In this document: in pieces, positions 38,622 to 45,305 of the stretch
Layout of the letters: every line of letters starts with the position of its first letter
How positions within the stretch are numbered: the stretch's first letter is position 1
Assembly: GCA_900763685.1 (NCBI GenBank)
Contig: CAAFLF010000036.1
Coordinates: 1-45,305 of the forward strand
DNA: 45,305 nucleotides
Source of the DNA: an uncultured Oscillospiraceae bacterium
Lineage (GTDB): Bacteria > Bacillota > Clostridia > Oscillospirales > Oscillospiraceae
Direction: 5' to 3'
Program-made: the position numbers and the translations under genes
Notes under the pieces: model-generated
The model's input: the letters and a program-made list of their open reading frames with translations, nothing else
The model's database searches: none
What the model was told of the DNA's origin: nothing

Positions 38622-38666
38622 TGTCATTCCGAGGAGGCCCGTAGGGCCGACGTGGGAATCCGTAAC
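38622..38666. repeat. Short palindromic repeat unit (CATTCCGAGG type)
   Basis: TGTCATTCCGAGG, a hairpin GGCCC-GTA-GGGCC, then GACGTGGGAATCC: the outer ATTCC and GGAAT also pair. Resembles REP-like units in Clostridia; only one copy lies in this window, so family membership is inference. Confidence 0.4.
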
Positions 38667-38786
38667 CCCCGTCCCCTTTCTGATGGTCTCTGCGTCGATT
38701 CTTACCCGCTCTTCGCCCCCGCTGGCGCAAGCGCTCCGCTGTGCGCCAACTCCCCCGGCACTTGCGGAAACCTTCCGCAACCACCC

Positions 38787-38882
38787 GTAGGGCACGACGA
38801 CCTCGGCGTGCCGTCCCCCGTCCCCTGCGGGGCCTCAACCGCCAATCCCCGCGCCAGAACCGCCAGGCCTTCCACGTCTTCG
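38787..38882 (+). repeat. Dispersed repeat, family 2, copy B
   Basis: Matches the reverse complement of 1629-1741 in order, from GTAGGGCACGACGAC through CCCCTGCGGGGCC and CGCCAGAAC to TCTTCG. The copies are about 37 kb apart and inverted. Confidence 0.65.
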
Positions 38883-38949
38883 TTTTCCACAAGGCGAGGG
38901 TCCGGAATCGACACGCACGCCCCGCCCTATTCTCCTCCCCCCACGCAAA

Positions 38950-38987
38950 AAGAGCGCCGTCCTTTCGGACGGCGCTCTTCCCTTTTT
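38950..38987. terminator. Terminator of the SLH protein gene
   Basis: A 13-bp perfect stem (AAGAGCGCCGTCC, loop TTTC), followed by TTTTTGCG on the minus strand and CCCTTTTTCC on the plus strand. It ends immediately before the stop codon side of the SLH gene. Confidence 0.85.
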
Positions 38988-38990
38988 CCG

Positions 38991-40418
38991 TTACCGGATG
39001 CCCTTCAAGATCCCGCTGCCCTCGCTGAGGGCGGAGAGGTCGCTGAGGGCCACGGTGCCGATGCCGAAGAGGCGGCAGAGCTGGCCCCGCTCCTGGATGG
39101 AGGCCTCGTCGTGGTACCAGACGGCGCTGCCGCCGCTGGGGAGGAGGTAGCTCTGGGCGTAACGGTCGGAGTAGTAGGCCCGGTTTTTGGTGGCCAGGGC
39201 CTGGACCTCCGCCTCGGTGCGGCCGCCGGCGGTGGTGCTGAGGGTCAGGATCAGCTTGCCCCGGGCGGCGGCGGGAACGGCGGCGAGAGACCGGACGATC
39301 TCCTCGGGGGGCTCCAGAGGGGCCACCCGGATGCCGTTTTTCGTCACGGGGTCCGGGGTGGTGGCCAGCAGCAGCCCGTCGCACTGGGCGGCCAGGGCCG
39401 CGAGGTCATAGCCGCCGTCGGCGTCCACCGTCAGCAGGAGACGGTCCTCCCCCAGGGAGGCCCGCAGGGCGGCGGCGAGAGCCGTGAGGCCCTCCCGCTG
39501 CTTGGCCGTCATGCCGGAGACGCTGAGAGCCACGCCCCCGAAGCCATCCGCCGCCGAGAGGACCCGGGAGGCCTGCAGCGTGGGGTCGCCGCTGAGGGCG
39601 GCGGCGTCCACCGTGACGCCCAGAAGGGCCCGGCTCCCCTGCAGGCGGCACTGGACCAGGAAGTCGTCCGTCCCCTTGGGGGCCGTCATCACGCCGCTGG
39701 CGCTGAGGCGGCCGCCGGAGAGGATGAGGTCCGTGAAGCCCGTCCAGCTGATGTTCTTCGCAACGTCCGAAACGAAGCCGATCTTTGCCGGGGCGGCGGC
39801 GAAGTAGCGGTCATAAAGGCGCGTCAGCATCACCACGGCCTGCTCCCGGGTGGCGGAGCGGTCCGGGGAGAAGGCCGTCGCGGAGGTGCCGTTGACGATG
39901 CCGAGGTGGTAGGCCAGGGCCAGGTAGCCCTGGTTGGTGCGGACATCGGTGAAGGGGCAGTCGATGCCGAGATCCAGGCCGGAGATGGGCCCGTAGCCCA
40001 GGGCCCGGACCAGCATGACGGCCATCTCCTCCCGGGTGATGGGGTCGTCCGGGCGGAAGGCGTCGGTCTGGGTGGTGACGGCGCCGTGAACCAGGGCGGT
40101 CTCGATGGCCTGGCGGCACCAGAGGGTCTTGGGCACGTCGGTGAAGCTGCCGTCGTGGTCCACCAGCGGCCACTGGAAGAAGCGGCAGAGGACGGAGACG
40201 AAGGCCCCCCTCGTCATGGGGTGGCCCAGGCCGAAGCGGGTGGCCGTCTCGCCCCGGATGAGCCCCGCCTGGGCGGAGCGGCGGATCTCGGCGGCTGCCC
40301 AGTGCTTGGCGGGCACGTCCGTGAAGCCGCCGGAGACGGCGGAGGCCGCCGGAGCGGCCAGGGAAAGCGTCAGGGTCAGGGCCAGGAGCAAGGCGGCGAG
40401 GCGCCGAAAATGTCGCAT
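38991..40418 (-). CDS. Secreted SLH-domain protein with degenerate GH18-like region
   Basis: A 475-residue exported protein. The signal peptide is about 1-28 (ends PAASA). Three S-layer homology repeats follow (about 30-205; each with FTDVPxxxW and a TR(G/E)-type motif), which attach it to pyruvylated wall polymers. The C-terminal 250 residues look like a GH18-type barrel (for example LLLTVDADGG, LILTLSTTAGG, AVWYHDEASIQERGQLCRLFG), but no DxxDxDxE catalytic motif is visible, so it is probably not a chitinase; related domains occur in spore or wall proteins. The ATG at 40418 is chosen because GTAAGGAGGG lies upstream and a signal peptide follows. Monocistronic. Confidence 0.8.
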   Translation of the reverse strand: MRHFRRLAALLLALTLTLSLAAPAASAVSGGFTDVPAKHWAAAEIRRSAQAGLIRGETATRFGLGHPMTRGAFVSVLCRFFQWPLVDHDGSFTDVPKTLWCRQAIETALVHGAVTTQTDAFRPDDPITREEMAVMLVRALGYGPISGLDLGIDCPFTDVRTNQGYLALAYHLGIVNGTSATAFSPDRSATREQAVVMLTRLYDRYFAAAPAKIGFVSDVAKNISWTGFTDLILSGGRLSASGVMTAPKGTDDFLVQCRLQGSRALLGVTVDAAALSGDPTLQASRVLSAADGFGGVALSVSGMTAKQREGLTALAAALRASLGEDRLLLTVDADGGYDLAALAAQCDGLLLATTPDPVTKNGIRVAPLEPPEEIVRSLAAVPAAARGKLILTLSTTAGGRTEAEVQALATKNRAYYSDRYAQSYLLPSGGSAVWYHDEASIQERGQLCRLFGIGTVALSDLSALSEGSGILKGIR

Positions 40419-40474
40419 AGGGGGTCCCTCCTTACGGGGCGCCGGAAGCGGCGCCGGGTGACGATTGTTTCCCC

Positions 40475-40503
40475 ATTGTAGCATATCCGGAGCCCTCCGT
40501 CAA
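40475..40503 (-). promoter_or_regulatory. Promoter of the SLH protein gene
   Basis: Minus strand: TTGACG (40498-40503), 17-bp spacer, TACAAT (40475-40480). Confidence 0.75.
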
Positions 40504-40584
40504 AGAAAATCGCCCCTCCGGGGCCTTTCGCTGGGGAAAAGTGCCGAAATCCGCCCGGAACGCCCCCGGAAGGCGAGAAAAGCC

Positions 40585-40613
40585 TTTACCTTTGCCCGGG
40601 AGCTTGCTATAAT
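40585..40613 (+). promoter_or_regulatory. Promoter of recJ-rel
   Basis: TTTACC (40585-40590), 17-bp spacer, TATAAT (40608-40613), about 75 nt before the recJ start. Confidence 0.75.
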
Positions 40614-40692
40614 GGAGGAATAGTTAGTATGTTAAAATCGGGGATGGAATCGAGCTTTGGATTCTTCCGCCCCGATGGGAAGGGGCACCCTT

Positions 40693-42789
40693 GTGAAGTA
40701 CAGGAAATGGAACATCGGGGAGGCGGACCGGAGCGCGGTGGATACCCTGCGCTCCGCCGGGTACTCCTGGCTGCTGGCCTCCGTGCTGGCGGCCCGGGGC
40801 GTCACCACGCCGGAGGCCGCCGCCAAGAAGCTGGAGCGGGAGCGGGCCCTCACCCTCTCGCCCCTTTTGATGAAGGATATGGACCGGGCGGTGGCCCGGA
40901 TCCAGCGGGCCATCGCGGACGGCGAGACCGTGGCCGTCTTCGGGGACTATGACGTGGACGGCATCACCGCCACCGTGGTGGTGGAGGATTACCTCCGCCG
41001 CCAGGGGGTCAATTGCCTGCGCTACATCCCCCGCCGGGTGGAGGACGGCTACGGATTGAGCCTGGACGCCATCCGCCGCCTGCGGGAGCAGGGGGCCACC
41101 CTCCTCATCACGGTGGACTGCGGCGTCACCGGGGTGGACGAGGTGGACTACGCCCGCTCTCTCGGCATGGACGTGGTGGTGACGGACCACCACGAGTGCC
41201 GGGAGACCCTGCCGAGGGCCGTGGCCGTGGTGAACCCCCACCGGCCGGACTGCCCGTACCCCTTCAAGCATCTCGCGGGCGTGGGCGTCGCCTTAAAGCT
41301 GGTGCTGGCCCTGGGGGGCGAGAGCCGGGAGGACGCCCTCTTCGCCCGGTACTGCACCCTGGCCGCCATCGGCACCATCGCGGACGTGATGCTGATGGAG
41401 GGGGAGAACCGGACCATCGTCTCCTGCGGCCTCGAGGCCCTGCCCCACACGGATTTCGCCGGCCTCCACGCCCTGCTGCGGGAGGCGGGCCTTTCGGATA
41501 AGCCCCTCTCCTCCGTCCAGGTGGGCTTCGCCCTCTCTCCCCGGATCAACGCCGCCGGGCGGATGGGGGAGGCGGACCTCGCGGCGGAGCTTCTGGAGTG
41601 CGCCGACCCGGACCGGGCGGAGGCTCTCGCGAAGGAGCTCTGCCAGCTGAACCGGGAGCGCCAGAGCGTGGAGCAGGACATCTGCGCCGACGCCATCGAC
41701 CAGATCGGCCGCCTGCCCGCCAGCGAGCGCAGCGCCCTGGTGCTGGCCAGCGAGCGCTGGCATCAGGGGGTGGTGGGCATCGTGGCCTCCCGCCTCAGCG
41801 AGAAGTACTCCTGCCCCAGCTTCATGATCCACCTGAAGGGCGGCATGGGCAAGGGCTCCTGCCGCTCCTGGGGCGGCTTCAACCTCTTCGCCGCCCTCGA
41901 GAGCTGCTCCGACCTTCTGGAGGAGTTCGGCGGCCATGAGCTGGCCGCGGGCTTCACCATCCGGGAGGAGAACATCCCCGCCTTCCGCTCCCGGATGAAC
42001 CGCTGCGCCCACGCCGCCATGGACGGCAACCTCCCCGTCCCCTCCCTGGACGTGGACTGCGCCATCACCAGCCCCAGCGAGGTGACCCTCCCCGCCGTGG
42101 AGGAGCTGGGGATGCTGGAGCCCTACGGCGCCGGGAACGCCCGGCCCGTCTTCGCCCTGCTGGGCGCCACGGTGGACAGTCTCCAGTCCGTGGGCCAGGG
42201 GCGGCACCTGAAGCTGCGGCTCAGCAAGGGCAGCTGCCGCTTTGAGGCCATCTACTTCTCCGCCACGGCGGAGAGCTGCGGCGTCACCGCCGGGACCCGG
42301 GTGGACGCGGCCTTCTACCTGCAGGCCAACACCTTCCGGGGCCAGACCACCCTGCAATTGCAGATCATCGACCTGCGCCCCTCCCTCTCCCCCTCCCGCC
42401 ACGAGGCGGAGGCGCTGGAGCTGGTGGAGCGCTGCTGCGACGGCGGCCCCCTCACCGAGCGGGAGAAGACCCGCATCCCCGCCCAGCGGGAGCCCTTCGC
42501 CGCCTGCTATACCGCTCTGGAGCGGCAACTGAAGCGGACCGGCGCCGAGAGCGCCCCGGAGCTGCCGCTGCTGCGGACGCTGGCGGCGGAGAGCGGGGGG
42601 AGCGACGGCTTCCTCCGGGCGGCCATGGCCCTCCGGGTCTTCCGGGAGCGGGGCCTCATTCAGATCACCGAGGGGGAGGACGGCTTCCTCACCCTGCGGC
42701 TCTCCCGCCCCGCCGGGAAGGTGGATCTCTTCGCCTGCCCGTACCTCCGGCGGCTGAAAGCCCCAAAAGACCCCAACGGAAGGGAGTGA
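40693..42789 (+). CDS. recJ: Single-stranded-DNA-specific exonuclease RecJ
   Basis: A 698-residue 5'-3' exonuclease used in recombination, mismatch and base-excision repair. The DHH domain has DYDVDG (85-90), VDCGV and TDHHE (DHH at 165-167); the DHHA1 domain has GGHELAAGF. An OB-fold RecJ_OB part and an additional C-terminal Firmicute domain (about 550-698) follow. The start is set at GTG (40693), 7 nt after AAGGGG, giving MKYRKWNIGE, the normal RecJ N-terminus. Earlier in-frame starts are possible but lack a ribosome binding site. It is followed after 4 nt by rel. Confidence 0.94.
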   Translation: MKYRKWNIGEADRSAVDTLRSAGYSWLLASVLAARGVTTPEAAAKKLERERALTLSPLLMKDMDRAVARIQRAIADGETVAVFGDYDVDGITATVVVEDYLRRQGVNCLRYIPRRVEDGYGLSLDAIRRLREQGATLLITVDCGVTGVDEVDYARSLGMDVVVTDHHECRETLPRAVAVVNPHRPDCPYPFKHLAGVGVALKLVLALGGESREDALFARYCTLAAIGTIADVMLMEGENRTIVSCGLEALPHTDFAGLHALLREAGLSDKPLSSVQVGFALSPRINAAGRMGEADLAAELLECADPDRAEALAKELCQLNRERQSVEQDICADAIDQIGRLPASERSALVLASERWHQGVVGIVASRLSEKYSCPSFMIHLKGGMGKGSCRSWGGFNLFAALESCSDLLEEFGGHELAAGFTIREENIPAFRSRMNRCAHAAMDGNLPVPSLDVDCAITSPSEVTLPAVEELGMLEPYGAGNARPVFALLGATVDSLQSVGQGRHLKLRLSKGSCRFEAIYFSATAESCGVTAGTRVDAAFYLQANTFRGQTTLQLQIIDLRPSLSPSRHEAEALELVERCCDGGPLTEREKTRIPAQREPFAACYTALERQLKRTGAESAPELPLLRTLAAESGGSDGFLRAAMALRVFRERGLIQITEGEDGFLTLRLSRPAGKVDLFACPYLRRLKAPKDPNGRE

Positions 42790-42793
42790 GCCC

Positions 42794-45091
42794 ATGACAA
42801 GCGAAAGAACGACCATCCCGGATAACGGCCTCGCGGCGGACCTGCGTACCGCCCCTCAGATCCACCGGGAGGACAGCGTCCAGGACGCCATCATCGAGGA
42901 CCAGTACGCCCACCTGGTGAAGACCGTCCGGAACTATAACCCCGCGGCGGACTTCATCCACATCGAGAGCGCCTACCACTTCGCGAAGCGCTGTCACGAG
43001 GGCCAGCGCCGCAAGAGCGGCGGGCCCTATATCATCCATCCCTTGGCGGTGGCCCAGATCGTGGCCGAGGAGCTGAAGCTGGACAGCGAGTCCATCGAGG
43101 CCGCCCTCCTCCACGACTGCATTGAGGACACGGCGGCGACCTACGCCGACATCGCCCGGCTCTTCTCCCCCACGGTGGCCGATCTCGTGGAGGGCGTCAG
43201 CAAGCTGACCCGCATCCAGTACGCCACCAAGGAAGACGAGCAGATGGAGAACCTCCGGAAGATGCTCATCGCCATGAGCAAGGACATCCGGGTCATCCTC
43301 ATCAAGATCTCCGACCGGCTCCACAACATGCGCACCATGGAGTATCAGAGCCCCGCGAAGCAGAAGCAGAAGTCTCTCGAGACCATGGAGATCTACGCCC
43401 CCATCGCCCACCGCTTAGGCATGCAGCGCATCAAGTGGGAGCTGGAGGACCTGTCCCTCAAATACCTGGACCCCGTGGGCTTTGAGGAGATCAACTCCTC
43501 CCTTCAGCTGAAGACCAAGGAGTACGACGCCTTCATGAAGAAGACCCAGGACCAGATCGACAAGCGCCTCCAGGAGATGCGCATCCCCCACACCGTCTAC
43601 GGCCGGATGAAGCACCCCTACTCCATCTACCGCAAGATGTTCAGCCAGAATAAGCAGCTGGACGAGATCTTTGACCTCTTCGCCTTCCGGGTGATCGTGG
43701 GCAGCGTGGGGGACTGCTACAACGTCCTGGGCGTCATCCACGACCTCTATAAGCCCATCCTCGGCCGCTTCAAGGACTATATCGGCACCCCCAAGCCCAA
43801 CGGCTACCAGTCCCTCCACACCACCGTCATGGGCACGGACGGCATCCCCTTCGAGGTCCAGATCCGCACCGAGGAGATGCACGAGATCGCCGAGTACGGC
43901 GTGGCCGCCCACTGGAAGTATAAGCAGGGCGGGGCCGGGGCCGGCACCGAGGGGAAGTATGAGTGGGTCCGCCGGCTTCTGGAGAACCAGGACGGCACCG
44001 ACGCCGAGGAGTATATCCACTCCCTGAAGGTGGATATGTTCTCTGACGAGGTCTTCGTCTTCACCCCCAACGGCGACGTGCAGAACCTGCCCGCCGGGGC
44101 CACGCCCATCGACTTCGCCTACGCCATCCACTCCGCCGTGGGCAACCACATGATCGGCGCCAAGATCAACGGCCGCATCGTGACGTTGGATACCAGCCTG
44201 AAAAACGGTGACATCGTGGAGATCATCACCTCCAAATCCGCCAAGGGCCCCAGCCGGGACTGGCTGAAGATCGCCAAATCCAGCGAGGCCCGCAGCAAGA
44301 TCCGCCAGTGGTTCAAGAAGGAGAAGAAGGACGAGAACATCGTGGCGGGCCGGGCGGCCTTCGAGGCGGAGCTGAAGCACTGCGGCATCGCCATGAAGGA
44401 GGTCATGGACCCGGAGCTTTTGACCAACGTCCTCCGCCGGACCTCCTACGGCACCCTGGAGGAGCTCTACGCCGCCATCGGCTACGGCGGCTTCACCGCC
44501 CAGAAGGCCGTCAGCCGCATCCAGGGGGAGCTGGGCCGCATCGCCGCCAAGCACCACCAGGAGGAGAAGGCCGCCGAGCTGATGGAGGAGAAGCCCGAGG
44601 CCCCCAAGCCCGTCCAGCGGAAGGTCCGCAGCGAGCAGGGCATCATCGTGGAGGGCCTGGACAACTGCCTCGTGAAGTTCTCCAAGTGCTGCACCCCCGT
44701 GCCGGGGGACGAGATCGTGGGCTTCATCACGAGAGGCTACGGCGTCAGCGTCCACCGCTGCGACTGCCCCAACGCCAGCGAGGAGCGGCGCAAGCTCCCG
44801 GGTCAGGAGGGCCGCTGGATCAAGGTCTCCTGGGGCAGCGACACCCTGGACAGCTACCCCACCTCGTTGGAGCTGGTCTGCAAGGACCGGAACAACCTCA
44901 TCCTGGATATCTCCACCGTCCTCTCCACCACCAATACCCGGGTTTCCGCCATCCAGTCCCGCACCGGGGCGGACCAGTTCGTGAACATCCACCTGGAGAT
45001 CAGCATCCGGGACCAGCAGCAGCTGCGGGATGTGATGAACAAATTGCACCAGATCTCCGGCGTGCTGGAGGTCACAAGACCTGCCGGGTAA
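42794..45091 (+). CDS. rel: Bifunctional (p)ppGpp synthetase/hydrolase Rel
   Basis: A 765-residue RelA/SpoT homologue controlling the stringent response. The HD hydrolase domain has HDCIED (107-112), which is intact, so the hydrolase should be active. The synthetase domain contains RMKHPYSIYRKM, FRVIVGSVGDCYNVLGVIH and GYQSLHTTV. TGS (VFVFTPNGDVQNLPAGATPIDFAYAIHS), helical, zinc-finger (CLVKFSKCCTPVPGD...CDC) and C-terminal ACT domains complete a long Rel. GGAAGGGAG lies before the ATG. Co-transcribed with recJ, an arrangement common in Firmicutes. Confidence 0.97.
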   Translation: MTSERTTIPDNGLAADLRTAPQIHREDSVQDAIIEDQYAHLVKTVRNYNPAADFIHIESAYHFAKRCHEGQRRKSGGPYIIHPLAVAQIVAEELKLDSESIEAALLHDCIEDTAATYADIARLFSPTVADLVEGVSKLTRIQYATKEDEQMENLRKMLIAMSKDIRVILIKISDRLHNMRTMEYQSPAKQKQKSLETMEIYAPIAHRLGMQRIKWELEDLSLKYLDPVGFEEINSSLQLKTKEYDAFMKKTQDQIDKRLQEMRIPHTVYGRMKHPYSIYRKMFSQNKQLDEIFDLFAFRVIVGSVGDCYNVLGVIHDLYKPILGRFKDYIGTPKPNGYQSLHTTVMGTDGIPFEVQIRTEEMHEIAEYGVAAHWKYKQGGAGAGTEGKYEWVRRLLENQDGTDAEEYIHSLKVDMFSDEVFVFTPNGDVQNLPAGATPIDFAYAIHSAVGNHMIGAKINGRIVTLDTSLKNGDIVEIITSKSAKGPSRDWLKIAKSSEARSKIRQWFKKEKKDENIVAGRAAFEAELKHCGIAMKEVMDPELLTNVLRRTSYGTLEELYAAIGYGGFTAQKAVSRIQGELGRIAAKHHQEEKAAELMEEKPEAPKPVQRKVRSEQGIIVEGLDNCLVKFSKCCTPVPGDEIVGFITRGYGVSVHRCDCPNASEERRKLPGQEGRWIKVSWGSDTLDSYPTSLELVCKDRNNLILDISTVLSTTNTRVSAIQSRTGADQFVNIHLEISIRDQQQLRDVMNKLHQISGVLEVTRPAG

Positions 45092-45117
45092 GCCCCCGCG
45101 GGACCCCCGCCCCGGCG

Positions 45118-45305
45118 GGCGGATGGCATCCGGGGCTTGATTCTTCTATCAGAGGCCTGGTGGGCCACGCCCCGAGGGGGCGTGGAGAGCCGCCGACGAA
45201 GGTCGGCGGCTTGCGGCAAGCGGGCGAGGGCCCGCTGCCGGTCAAGGGAGATTCTTTCCGAATTGAAAGAATCCCCCTTGACAATCCTCAAGAAAAATTC
45301 TGGGG
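45118..45305 (+). repeat. Dispersed structured repeat, family 1, copy B (cut by window end)
   Basis: Matches 1275-1460 in the same orientation. The first stem differs from copy A in both arms (CCACGCCCC/GGGGCGTGG instead of CCGCCCCC/GGGGGCGG), so pairing is kept. The long GTCAAGG stem keeps its CGAATT loop with one mismatch. It lies 26 nt after the rel stop, where it may also act as transcript end. Confidence 0.75.

Larger units (their letters stand above)
38228..38949. other. 720-bp intergenic region filled with repeats
   Basis: No credible gene. In order it contains GC-rich palindromes (GGCGGGGTGACCTCACCCCGCC at its start, split by 2 nt), CCGGTTG/AACCGG, the 13-bp inverted repeat at 38320-38352, a palindromic unit at 38622-38666 and family-2 repeat copy B. 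A minus-strand frame of 94 codons across 38511-38795 is an artefact of these repeats. Confidence 0.6.

Noticed and set aside
38511..38795. A 94-codon minus-strand frame
   Set aside because: It runs through palindromic repeats, has no ribosome binding site, and its residues are the translation of the repeat unit.
43415..45049. A 544-codon frame opposite rel
   Set aside because: Antisense artefact with low-complexity Gly/Val/Leu/Asp composition; the plus strand is an intact Rel.
1..45305. CRISPR array, toxin-antitoxin pair or restriction system
   Set aside because: No regularly spaced repeats, no cas, methylase or toxin-like genes were found; the XRE genes have no toxin partner.

Overview
The window is chromosomal DNA from a GC-rich, endospore-forming, strictly anaerobic Firmicute, most likely in the Oscillospiraceae/Ruminococcaceae part of Clostridia. 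The evidence is spoIIP, a SpoIIQ-like M23 protein, a rubredoxin-first (reverse) rubrerythrin, a yybP-ykoY Mn riboswitch, an EF-G paralogue, Gram-positive style ribosome binding sites (AGGAGG), and the absence of outer-membrane genes. The genus cannot be fixed from the sequence alone. Almost all genes are housekeeping or physiological. I see no phage, transposase, CRISPR array or rRNA.

Layout. 1-405: minus-strand tRNA cluster Met-Glu-Val with its own promoter and terminator. 446-1229: mntP behind a complete Mn-sensing leader. 1275-1741: two dispersed structured repeats. 1738-2604: an AT-rich patch with an XRE repressor gene, tandem palindromic operators and a divergent zinc-ribbon membrane protein gene. 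2627-6916: reverse rubrerythrin, EF-G-like GTPase, spoIIP. 7184-13913: phosphate operon pstS-pstC-pstA-pstB-phoU-phoB-phoR, with an unexplained 276-bp insert between pstC and pstA. 14284-16734: small DUF6110-like protein and a metal P1B-type ATPase. 16845-19127: DUF1576 membrane protein and SpoIIQ-like gene. 19166-21293: mscS, udp, zinc-ribbon membrane protein. 21499-22661: trxA and an unusual thioredoxin-reductase-like flavoprotein. 22831-24088: rpe-recR. 24138-28393: patatin-like lipase, small P-loop protein, pgi, dacF-type carboxypeptidase. 28558-29635: tRNA-Gly, XRE membrane regulator, gene remnants. 29702-32770: a degenerate P-type ATPase-like protein and rlmB. 33006-35165: ftsH. 35278-36345: rpsF-ssb-rpsR. 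36480-37177: queT with a long regulatory leader. 37292-38227: PhnD-like lipoprotein. 38228-38950: repeat-filled intergenic region. 38991-40418: SLH surface protein. 40693-45091: recJ-rel. 45118-45305: a second copy of the first repeat, cut by the window end.

How the parts fit. The Pho cassette is self-contained: uptake (PstSCAB), the PhoU checkpoint and the PhoB/PhoR two-component system lie in one direction, with ATGA start/stop overlaps at three of the junctions. Metal homeostasis appears twice (riboswitch-controlled MntP; DUF6110 plus P1B ATPase). Redox defence appears as reverse rubrerythrin and as the Trx pair, whose reductase seems unable to use NADPH in the usual way.

Most interesting items: (1) the 8-TM P1B-ATPase-shaped protein at 29702-31963 that has lost the phosphorylation motif and carries a long acidic/proline-rich N-terminus; (2) the NADPH-motif-less TrxB-like protein beside trxA; (3) the structured repeat found at both ends of the window with compensatory stem changes, plus a second repeat family at 1629 and 38787; (4) the queT leader with a mutually exclusive anti-SD switch; (5) the P1B ATPase whose CPC motif is replaced by F-S-C.
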